A stretch of 64,000 nucleotides of DNA from Arenibacter arenosicollis (GTDB lineage Bacteria > Bacteroidota > Bacteroidia > Flavobacteriales > Flavobacteriaceae): contig NZ_JACLHY010000016.1 in the NCBI RefSeq assembly GCF_014397245.1, positions 1-64,000 of the forward strand. Direction: 5' to 3'. Shown here one piece after another: positions 54,260-61,833 of the stretch (the first letter of the stretch is position 1; every line of letters begins with the position of its first letter). The notes beneath the pieces are model-generated. The model searched no databases, was not told where the DNA came from, and saw nothing but the letters and a program-made list of their open reading frames with translations. A program made the position numbers and the translations under genes.

Positions 54260-54754
54260 ATGAACGACTTTTTAACGGAAATGGAATTTGTTGGACTAAC
54301 CAGTAGGCTTAAGCGATTAAGTGATTCCCTACTCTATAGTACCAAGGAATTATACAAATCGGAAGGGTTGGATATTGAACCCAATTGGAACTTGATTTTT
54401 ATTCTCTTGCAGGAAAACGAGACCATGACCATAACCGAAATATCGGAAACATTACAATTCTCACATCCGGCCGTGGTAAAAATCATTAATAAAATGAAAA
54501 AAAACGGACATGTAGAGACCAGGACCGATACTGAGGATAAAAGAAAGCAAATATTAACTCTTACAGAAAAAGCCCATAAGCAGTTACCGGTTTTTGAGAA
54601 ATATTGGACAGCAGGAAGACAGACCGTTATGGATCTACTTGCAGACAGTCCCAATTTTTTAGAGGAATTTTTAAAAATAGAAGAAAAAGTGAACCAAAGT
54701 GATTACAAAGAAAGAACATTAAAAAATTTAAAAAATGACGAACATAGTTATTGA
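54260..54754 (+). CDS. MarR family transcriptional regulator
   Basis: A 164-residue winged-helix regulator. The recognition part is TITEISETLQFSHPAVVKII, followed by the wing with RTDTEDKRKQILTLT. MarR proteins are dimeric repressors that bind short palindromes and release them on ligand binding. The twin palindromes upstream suggest autoregulation and control of the divergent His-rich propeller gene. It overlaps the next ORF by 20 bases. Confidence 0.92.
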   Translation: MNDFLTEMEFVGLTSRLKRLSDSLLYSTKELYKSEGLDIEPNWNLIFILLQENETMTITEISETLQFSHPAVVKIINKMKKNGHVETRTDTEDKRKQILTLTEKAHKQLPVFEKYWTAGRQTVMDLLADSPNFLEEFLKIEEKVNQSDYKERTLKNLKNDEHSY

Positions 54755-54980
54755 GACTATTGGCTATATAGCAATCCTTACAGGCTTCTTTGCTATTACT
54801 AAGAAAGACATGAACAAATTCCGTCTTTGGCATTTGATTTCCAGTTTTTTCTATATCATTTATGGCGCTATGTTAAATTCGATTCCCCTTGTGGTTGCCG
54901 GAGTAGTGTTCTGTATAATCCACGTTTATCATTTAATGAAAATTTACGATTCCAACAAAGGCCCCAAACTAAAAATATAA
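54735..54980 (+). CDS. Small YgjV-like inner-membrane protein
   Basis: An 81-residue protein with three membrane segments (ETIGYIAILTGFFAI, HLISSFFYIIYGAML, PLVVAGVVFCIIHVYHLM). Its ATG lies inside the end of the MarR gene, so translation is probably coupled. YgjV-type proteins are of unknown function. Confidence 0.75.
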   Translation: MTNIVIETIGYIAILTGFFAITKKDMNKFRLWHLISSFFYIIYGAMLNSIPLVVAGVVFCIIHVYHLMKIYDSNKGPKLKI

Positions 54981-55271
54981 TTGAATTGGTGCACAACACT
55001 TTCTTGACGGACCGTATATAAAATCAATATATAGGTTCCACGCACTCGTGAAAGTTTTGTAAATTTATGCCAGCCCAATTCTTGGGCTTCATTTGTTTAA
55101 CGTGAGTTCAATTTGGAACGAAATGCACAGAGGTGATAATTGGTTAATTTTGTCTCCTAGAGCCTGCTTATCAGCAGACAGGCGCAGTCGAGATGTTTGA
55201 GATAATTATATATTTAAATGGAGGTCTCACTCTAGAACCCTTGGTATCACCATTGTTCTTAATTTAAAAAC
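54981..55271. repeat. Intergenic region with hairpins and dispersed repeat
   Basis: AGCCCAA-TTC-TTGGGCT (55072-55088) is a strong hairpin that could end the preceding transcript. GCCTGCTTATCAGCAGACAGGCGC (in part) at 55162-55184 is a nested palindrome followed by CAGTCGAGATG, typical of dispersed intergenic repeats in Flavobacteriia. Confidence 0.5.
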
Positions 55272-55817
55272 ATGGGGAAAAAATTAGATTCGATTACAGT
55301 TGAATTAAAAGAATTCATTGAGAAGCAAAAGATTTTTTTTGTTGGCACAGCGGCTTCTGAAGGAAGGGTGAATATATCGCCTAAAGGAACCGATTCCTTT
55401 AGAATCCTTGATAAAAATAAAATTGTATGGCTCAACCTAACTGGCAGTGGCAATGAAACGGCAGCACATCTATTGAAGAACAATAGAATGACCATCATGT
55501 TCTGTGCATTTGAAGGAAAACCAGTGATACTAAGGCTTTATGGACAGGCAAAAATCTACCATAAAAGAGATATGGAATTCCATAGTTATATAAAACTATT
55601 CCCCGAAAACACTGGTTCTCGACAGATTATTAAAATGAATATCGATTTGGTACAAACCTCTTGTGGCTTTGCAGTTCCCTTTATGGACTATAAAGAGGAA
55701 AGAAATGCTTTGAACTCATGGTCCACAAAACAAGGAACTGCTGGAATTGAAAGGTATTGGGAAAATAAAAACACTTCCAGTATTGACGGATTTGAAACCA
55801 AAATACTTAGCGATTAA
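55272..55817 (+). CDS. Pyridoxamine 5'-phosphate oxidase family protein
   Basis: A 181-residue protein with the split-barrel fold: KIFFVGTAASEGRVNISPKG, IVWLNLTGSGNETAAHLL and PVILRLYGQAKIYHK. Such proteins bind FMN or F420 and reduce or oxidise small molecules; the true PNPOx residues are not kept, so the substrate is unknown. No signal peptide. Confidence 0.85.
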   Translation: MGKKLDSITVELKEFIEKQKIFFVGTAASEGRVNISPKGTDSFRILDKNKIVWLNLTGSGNETAAHLLKNNRMTIMFCAFEGKPVILRLYGQAKIYHKRDMEFHSYIKLFPENTGSRQIIKMNIDLVQTSCGFAVPFMDYKEERNALNSWSTKQGTAGIERYWENKNTSSIDGFETKILSD

Positions 55818-55909
55818 CCCCTACCCTGCCAATAGCAATGATTTTACAAAGCCAATAGTCAAAAGTTTGGTCAGAAGTTGCCCTTTTCCTGTTATATAAG
55901 CCACAGGGA

Positions 55910-57097
55910 TTAAATTACCTTGAGCGCCTTCCCTACTTTGGTAAATGCTGCTACCGCCTTTTCCAAATGCTCCCGCTCATGGGCAGCCGATAATTGCACT
56001 CTAATTCTGGCTTTTCCTTGTGGCACCACTGGATAGAAAAATCCGATAACATAAATCCCCTCTTCCAACAATTGGGAGGCAAACTTTTGGGCCAAGGGAG
56101 CATCATAGAGCATTACGGGTACAATAGGATGATCTCCTGGAACTATATCAAAACCAGCAGCGGTCATCGCCTCTCTAAAATAGATGGTGTTGGCCTCCAA
56201 CTTATCTCGTAGTGCGGTTGAAGAAGCCAATAAATCCAAAACTTTAATAGAAGCCCCTACTATTGAGGGCGCCAAAGTATTGGAAAACAGATAAGGTCTG
56301 GAACGCTGTCTTAGCATATCCACAATTTCTTTTCTGGCCGCCGTAAAGCCTCCCGAAGCACCCCCTAGAGCTTTGCCATAAGTTCCGGTGATAATATCAA
56401 TCCTTCCCATTACATTTCTATATTCATGCGCACCACGCCCAGTGGCTCCCAAAAAACCAGTAGAGTGACATTCATCTACCATGACCATGGCATCATATGT
56501 ATCGGCCAAATCACAGATCTTATCCAATTGAGCAATGGTTCCATCCATTGAAAAAGAACCATCGGTCACAATTAATTTTCTCCGTGAACCTTCTGCAGCT
56601 TTCAATTGTTCTTCAAGGTCCGTCATAGAATTATGCTCAAATCTAAATCGCTTGGCCTTGCACAATCGTATACCATCTATTATTGAGGCATGGTTAAGTG
56701 CATCGGAAATTATCGCGTCCTCTGCACCTAAAATAGGTTCAAAGAGTCCACCATTGGCATCGAATGCAGCCGCATAAAGAATGCAATCTTCCATACCTAA
56801 AAACTCGGCCGTCTTGCGCTCCAATTCCTTATGTATATCCTGGGTTCCACATATAAAACGAACGGACGATAAACCAAAACCATGGGAGTCAATAGCGTCT
56901 TTACCAGCTTTTATAACATCTGGATGTGCGGATAGACCTAAATAGTTGTTGGCACAAAAATTTAAAACTTCCTTGGTATTGGTAGTTTTGATCTCCGCAC
57001 CCTGAGGTGTGGTAATAATTCTTTCTTCCTTATATAAACCCTCAGCTTTAATGGCATCAAGTTCTTTCTGCAAATCGTTCTTTATCTTTGAATACAT
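55910..57097 (-). CDS. kbl: 2-amino-3-ketobutyrate CoA ligase (glycine C-acetyltransferase)
   Basis: A 395-residue PLP enzyme using ATG 57097, which matches the usual length; the ORF extends 22 codons further up. The Schiff-base lysine is K242 in [22 protein letters not shown] and [12 protein letters not shown] are other class-II aminotransferase blocks. It cleaves 2-amino-3-ketobutyrate into glycine and acetyl-CoA, after threonine dehydrogenase, whose gene lies 49 bases upstream in the operon. Confidence 0.95.
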   Translation of the reverse strand: MYSKIKNDLQKELDAIKAEGLYKEERIITTPQGAEIKTTNTKEVLNFCANNYLGLSAHPDVIKAGKDAIDSHGFGLSSVRFICGTQDIHKELERKTAEFLGMEDCILYAAAFDANGGLFEPILGAEDAIISDALNHASIIDGIRLCKAKRFRFEHNSMTDLEEQLKAAEGSRRKLIVTDGSFSMDGTIAQLDKICDLADTYDAMVMVDECHSTGFLGATGRGAHEYRNVMGRIDIITGTYGKALGGASGGFTAARKEIVDMLRQRSRPYLFSNTLAPSIVGASIKVLDLLASSTALRDKLEANTIYFREAMTAAGFDIVPGDHPIVPVMLYDAPLAQKFASQLLEEGIYVIGFFYPVVPQGKARIRVQLSAAHEREHLEKAVAAFTKVGKALKVI

Positions 57098-57146
57098 ATT
57101 TCTAGCTTGTTTTATTAGTGCCTGGCCTTGTCCAGGGCTATTTGAT

Positions 57147-58121
57147 TTATAAAAGAATCCCAATTGATTTTTTAGATCGAGTGCCGTAATGCTCCCTAAG
57201 CTTTTCGATCATAGTACCGGTAATCATTTTAAGGTCATACTCCGGCTTCCATCCCCAATCTCTGGCCGCCTCATCGTCGTTAATGGATTTAGGCCATCGC
57301 GATGCTATCTCCTGCCTGAAATCAGGTTCATATTTCACTTGAAAATCAGGATAATAAACACGAATTTCCTTGACAATATCCTTTGGGGAAAAACTACTTC
57401 CCGCAAGGTTATAGGATGTTCTAAAGGTAATGTTTTCTTTAGGTGCCTCCATCAGTTCCAAGGTGGCCCTAATGGCATCGTCCATAAATATCATGGGAAG
57501 CGTGGTATCTTCTTCCAAGAAGCAACTGAATTCTTCTTCCAATACTGCCTTGTGAAAAATATCCACAGCGTAATCGGTAGTACCTCCGCCCGGCATGGAT
57601 TGGTAGCCAATAACTCCGGGATATCGGATGGACCTTACATCCAATCCATATTTTAAAAAGTAGTATTGCCCCCAGTTTTCTCCTGCGGCCTTGCTCATCC
57701 CATAAACAGTTGCAGGGTTAAGAAAGGCATTGTTAGGAGTGTTCACCCAAGGAGCGTCTTCACCAAAAACGGCAATGGAACTCGGAAAAAATACCTTATC
57801 CAATCCGTTGATCCTAGATACTTCCAAAACATTAAATAGCATGTTCATGTTAATATCCCAAGTGGCTAACGGATTTGCTTCTCCCTTGGCAGACAAAATT
57901 GCCGCCAAATGATAAACCTGTGTAATGGTATGTTTAGATACTACATCTTGAATTTGATTCCTGTCAGTGGCGTCCAGCACCTCAAATAAACCATAAAAAT
58001 TAGGTGCTTCCTGAATATCTGAAGCAATTACATTGTCCAAACCAAACTTATTTTGCAGCGCTTTTGTAAGCACTGATCCCAATTGCCCATTGGCTCCGAT
58101 AACAAGAATTTTTGCACTCAT
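57147..58121 (-). CDS. tdh: L-threonine 3-dehydrogenase, SDR (epimerase-like) type
   Basis: A 324-residue NAD-binding SDR protein using ATG 58121 (the 58148 start adds nine residues). G9-x2-G12-x2-G15 in VIGANGQLG binds NAD; the catalytic pair is Y140 and K144 in VYGMSKAAG. Together with kbl it oxidises threonine and splits it. The epimerase-like form is common in Bacteroidota. Divergent from an Lrp-type regulator. Confidence 0.92.
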   Translation of the reverse strand: MSAKILVIGANGQLGSVLTKALQNKFGLDNVIASDIQEAPNFYGLFEVLDATDRNQIQDVVSKHTITQVYHLAAILSAKGEANPLATWDINMNMLFNVLEVSRINGLDKVFFPSSIAVFGEDAPWVNTPNNAFLNPATVYGMSKAAGENWGQYYFLKYGLDVRSIRYPGVIGYQSMPGGGTTDYAVDIFHKAVLEEEFSCFLEEDTTLPMIFMDDAIRATLELMEAPKENITFRTSYNLAGSSFSPKDIVKEIRVYYPDFQVKYEPDFRQEIASRWPKSINDDEAARDWGWKPEYDLKMITGTMIEKLREHYGTRSKKSIGILL

Positions 58122-58164
58122 AATTTTCCGTTTATCTAAAATTAACAAAAGTGTTAATTACTAT

Positions 58165-58172
58165 CAAAATTA
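58165..58172 (-). promoter_or_regulatory. -7 box of the tdh-kbl operon
   Basis: The minus strand reads TAATTTTG, an exact TAnnTTTG, 43 bases before ATG 58121. The region up to 58303 is AT-rich and could hold Lrp sites. Confidence 0.5.
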
Positions 58173-58303
58173 CAAATAAGGAGTCAATCATTTAAATTAT
58201 CCTCACATTTAAGTAATTATACCTTAATTATATTACTTTTAAAGCTTATTTTACTTTTATCAATAAAAAATAAACTATTTTAAAGTAATTTTTTAGTCAC
58301 TTT

Positions 58304-58765
58304 ATGGAGCAACTTGATCAAACTGATATTACCATTCTGAGGATTTTACAAAAAGATTCAAAAAAAACAGCAAAGGAAATTGCAGCCATTCTTAACCTTA
58401 CCCCCTCCCCTGTATACGAAAGAGTCAGGCGGTTGGAGAAACAAGGGGTCATTAAAAAGTATGTGGCCATTCTGGATAAAAAGCAAATAGACCGGTCTAT
58501 AACTGTCATATGCCAGGTATCCATGAGATATCACAATGAAGCCTTCATAGAGAAATTTGAGGCACAGGTACAGCATTTGGAAGAAGTACAGGAGTGTTAC
58601 CATTTGGCAGGTCAGGTAGATTTTATCCTAAAAATCCACACCAAAAGTCTTGAGGAATACCATGACTTTGTAAAGACCAAACTCTCCAAGATCGAAAATA
58701 TTGGAGTACTAAACAGTACATTCGTATTGAAGGAAATAAAACAATCATCGGAATACTACATTTAA
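58304..58765 (+). CDS. Lrp/AsnC family regulator
   Basis: A 153-residue regulator: helix-turn-helix in TAKEIAAILNLTPSPVYERVRRLE, then the RAM domain with HLAGQVDFILKIHTKSLEEY. Lrp-type proteins respond to amino acids. Its divergence from tdh-kbl makes threonine catabolism the likely target. Confidence 0.92.
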   Translation: MEQLDQTDITILRILQKDSKKTAKEIAAILNLTPSPVYERVRRLEKQGVIKKYVAILDKKQIDRSITVICQVSMRYHNEAFIEKFEAQVQHLEEVQECYHLAGQVDFILKIHTKSLEEYHDFVKTKLSKIENIGVLNSTFVLKEIKQSSEYYI

Positions 58766-58783
58766 TTCCTAGTGCATTTCTGC

Positions 58784-58791
58784 TATATTTG
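58784..58791 (+). promoter_or_regulatory. -7 box before the 2-hydroxyacid dehydrogenase gene
   Basis: TATATTTG matches TAnnTTTG exactly, 57 bases before ATG 58849. Confidence 0.5.
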
Positions 58792-58848
58792 TTTTAACCA
58801 ATAATTCGCCAATTTAAGGAAACCAACCATTGCCGATTGTAACATAAT

Positions 58849-59841
58849 ATGAAAATAGTAAGAACCGATATGGAGCTCGAAACTCCACTCGTAGACAAAA
58901 CTCTTAGGGAACAAGGACATAATTTAGTTTTACTCCCCGATGGGGTATCCGAAGCGATACTTACTAAAGAAGTAATGGATTGCGATATTCTATTAATGTG
59001 CTACACCCCTATTACCAAAAAAATCATCGATTCGGCAAAAAAACTCAAAGCCATAATAAAGTACGGAGTAGGAATAGATGCCATAGATATCCCTGCTGCT
59101 TATGAACGCGGTATTGTGGTAGTCAATATCCCCGAATATGCGGAAGAGACGGTTGCCGAAGGTGCCTTTGCCATGCTCATTGCGCTGGCCAAAAAATTGC
59201 CCATACTACAAAAGCAAATGAACAGCAACGCTTGGATATGGCCAAGTCAAGAATGGTTGGGACTTGATATTGCCGAAAAAACGCTTGGCATAATAGGGTG
59301 TGGTAAAATTGGTACCAGTATGGCCAGAATGGCGGGTCTGGGTTTTAGGGCGAGGGTTATAGGATACGACCCTAGCAAGACAAAGGAGGAATTGGCAAAA
59401 AAGGGGATTCAGAAATATGATGACCTCGCCGAAATGCTTAAGGAGTGCGATTTTATTTCCCTACATGCTGTTTTAAATAAGGAAACCAAACATCTTATTG
59501 GTGAAAAGGAATTTTTGGTGATGAAGAAAACCGCTATTATTATTAATTCCGCCAGAGGGGCATTGATTGATGAAATGGCCCTTTTGGAGGCCTTGGATAA
59601 AAAACGAATTGCCGGTGCCGGCCTTGATGTCTACAGCCAGGAGCCATTGAACAAAACGGACCATCCGTTAAAAAAGCTTTACGAAATGGACAATGTGATC
59701 CTACTGCCCCACTTAACTTTTTACACTAAGGAAGCCATGCATAGGCTTGAAGTGGAGACCATGGAGAGAATTACAGAGGTCATGGAAAATAGGCCAGCTA
59801 CTATTAAATCCAAAGACCCGCGGCTTCAAAATCAGAAATAG
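58849..59841 (+). CDS. D-isomer-specific 2-hydroxyacid dehydrogenase
   Basis: A 330-residue NAD-dependent enzyme. NAD site G150-C-G-K-I-G155 in GIIGCGKIG; catalytic R236 (NSARGALID), E265 (SQEPL) and H288 (LLPHLTFY) are all present. It reduces or oxidises 2-hydroxy acids such as phosphoglycerate, lactate or sugar acids; the exact substrate is not clear. It follows the Lrp gene and is convergent with the Dabb gene at a 20-base distance. Confidence 0.92.
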   Translation: MKIVRTDMELETPLVDKTLREQGHNLVLLPDGVSEAILTKEVMDCDILLMCYTPITKKIIDSAKKLKAIIKYGVGIDAIDIPAAYERGIVVVNIPEYAEETVAEGAFAMLIALAKKLPILQKQMNSNAWIWPSQEWLGLDIAEKTLGIIGCGKIGTSMARMAGLGFRARVIGYDPSKTKEELAKKGIQKYDDLAEMLKECDFISLHAVLNKETKHLIGEKEFLVMKKTAIIINSARGALIDEMALLEALDKKRIAGAGLDVYSQEPLNKTDHPLKKLYEMDNVILLPHLTFYTKEAMHRLEVETMERITEVMENRPATIKSKDPRLQNQK

Positions 59842-59861
59842 TGTTCTCGTTTACCTCCGAA

Positions 59862-60152
59862 CTAAATTTTCTCGTAATCCAATTCCAAAAATTTCTCTAC
59901 ATACTTGGCCCAATAAGTGGATACAAACTTAGTGTGGTCGGGATGTGAATTATAGGCCTCATAATCCGCTATATTGTCAAATTCCATTGACAAACCATAA
60001 TCAAAATCATTCTTCTTCCCTATTTGTCGCAAGGATTGAAAATTATGGACTCCAGGTATCAAGGCCAATTTGGCTGCTGCGGAAAGAAACTCTTTTTCTT
60101 CAGGCGAGCCTTTTGGGTATTTTAACTTCAGGACTACGGAATGCTGGATCAT
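59862..60152 (-). CDS. Dabb (stress-responsive alpha/beta barrel) protein
   Basis: A 96-residue small protein, MIQHSVVLKLKYPKGSPEE at the start and VSTYWAKYVEKFLELDY at the end, the usual Dabb pattern with a dimeric alpha/beta barrel. The role is unknown; such proteins often accompany sugar-degradation genes. Confidence 0.9.
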   Translation of the reverse strand: MIQHSVVLKLKYPKGSPEEKEFLSAAAKLALIPGVHNFQSLRQIGKKNDFDYGLSMEFDNIADYEAYNSHPDHTKFVSTYWAKYVEKFLELDYEKI

Positions 60153-60192
60153 AAACTGGAATTTAGATTTCTATTTAGGTAAATTTAAGCCG

Positions 60193-61803
60193 CTAATACA
60201 CTATTATTCTTTTGTAATGCTCTAATTCAATATCAATGCCACCTATTAGGTGATTGCCTTGGTAATGAGAAGGTCCAGACTGGTCATAATCCACCAATGT
60301 ATATTCCCGATCCTTATCTGCCGTAAACCACTCGGGAAATTGATTGATTCTGGCCCAATCCATAGGCAATTTCATATTCGCCTTATGTCTAGGTTTATCA
60401 AAATATAGCTTTCCTTTCCAAGGTAGTTCAGATTTGATAGAGATCAACAAAGAATCCCCTTTTTGCTCCGCTCCAAGAAACAGGTCATCTCTCCAAGGCT
60501 TTACATACAAGCCCTTGCTTTTCCATAAATTATACATAATGGTGGTTCGGGCAAAGTTGCCATCGCCATGCCAGCCTTCTATAATTCCATTTTCCTGCTG
60601 CATGGCCCACATTACTTTTATTTCACTGTCCATCCATTTGGCAACGGAGGGATCCGGAATTCGGTTGTACAAATTTAGGGCTCCTTCAATGGCGTCCGCA
60701 TACCCATCGGCACTGCCATTTTCCCAGTCAAAGTTGGTATATTTATTTAAATTAGAATATATTTTCAATATGGCTTCCTTATATTTCGGATCCTTATCCA
60801 ATAAATAAACGGCATAAAAGCCGTTAAGTGTATACCCCCAATTATCGGCAGGACGTTCCTGTACAATTTCTCCTGTTTTGGGATTTATGGCGTCATAAAA
60901 TAATCCATTCCCATTTCTACCCACTTCCAGAATCCTGTCCATCATCTCGTGCAACGGCTTTCTGTAGGCTTCCCTTTTGTTTGGCCTGGCAAAGCTTGTA
61001 GAAACGTACAATTCACATAAGCCAGATATCAACTCACACCCATGGTCCCGTAATCTAAGGTAATCCAAGTCCTTTGTGGGGTGGTGGTCGCCCAGCAGAT
61101 AATAATCTCCAATAGCTACGGCCCAGTCCAAGAACTTTTCATCGCCGGTCATCCAGTATACTCGGGAAAGGGTCTGTAGCAATTCGCCATTCACTTCTTC
61201 CCGCGATGCATTGGAACCATCCCTGGATATACCATCGGCTACATTTACTTCATTCTTCATGTCGTACAGCATCTCCATCATTCTTTCAGACCACGGACTT
61301 TTCCCTAACCATTCTGTAAGGGGCAGCAAGCCATCCTTAATATATTCCGAAGTCCCAAAAATAATTTCAGCCATATCCAATTTTTCATTTTGAAAATCCT
61401 TTTTAGAAAAGGAATAGGTATCCGGAAGGGTGTTGACCCTGGAAGTGAGTTTTTTTTCGGCATATAGCATATCCAACATTGTTCCATCAAATAAATCCTG
61501 ATCTGTGAAAAAAGAAGTGAGTACCATAAACGGATAATTATCGGCGGCAGCATCTTTCGCATTCCATATGTCCGTATCAGCTTCAAGGTTTCTCGGAATT
61601 AGGCCAGATTCGGGATCAGCCTCCTGCAACCAACCATGAACGAAGTCTGCACTCCTATTAAAACCCTCATTGGCTAAAATGGCATTATCATCTGCTTTGG
61701 CAAATAGTATACTATCCTCTTCGGACATCTGTATAACGGGATGAGAATCTTTGCAGGCTACTATACACAAAATTCCCAGGGTAAGAAATAAATTTATTTT
61801 CAT
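60193..61803 (-). CDS. Lipoprotein with (alpha/alpha)-barrel, glycosidase-like
   Basis: A 536-residue lipoprotein (lipobox CIVAC). The long helical middle has the repeating pattern of six-hairpin glycosidase or lyase barrels: RVYWMTGDEKFLDWAVAIGDYYL, DNWGYTLNGFYAVYLLDKDP and ADGYADAIEGALNLYNRIPDP, with acidic residues near helix tips. A C-terminal beta domain carries GPSHYQGNHLIGG. I do not recognise the family; a glycosidase or polysaccharide lyase role is inferred. It is followed upstream by the tandem hydrolase gene on the same strand. Confidence 0.7.
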   Translation of the reverse strand: MKINLFLTLGILCIVACKDSHPVIQMSEEDSILFAKADDNAILANEGFNRSADFVHGWLQEADPESGLIPRNLEADTDIWNAKDAAADNYPFMVLTSFFTDQDLFDGTMLDMLYAEKKLTSRVNTLPDTYSFSKKDFQNEKLDMAEIIFGTSEYIKDGLLPLTEWLGKSPWSERMMEMLYDMKNEVNVADGISRDGSNASREEVNGELLQTLSRVYWMTGDEKFLDWAVAIGDYYLLGDHHPTKDLDYLRLRDHGCELISGLCELYVSTSFARPNKREAYRKPLHEMMDRILEVGRNGNGLFYDAINPKTGEIVQERPADNWGYTLNGFYAVYLLDKDPKYKEAILKIYSNLNKYTNFDWENGSADGYADAIEGALNLYNRIPDPSVAKWMDSEIKVMWAMQQENGIIEGWHGDGNFARTTIMYNLWKSKGLYVKPWRDDLFLGAEQKGDSLLISIKSELPWKGKLYFDKPRHKANMKLPMDWARINQFPEWFTADKDREYTLVDYDQSGPSHYQGNHLIGGIDIELEHYKRIIVY

Positions 61804-61833
61804 GATACTATTGATTATTTTATGGACAAACCG

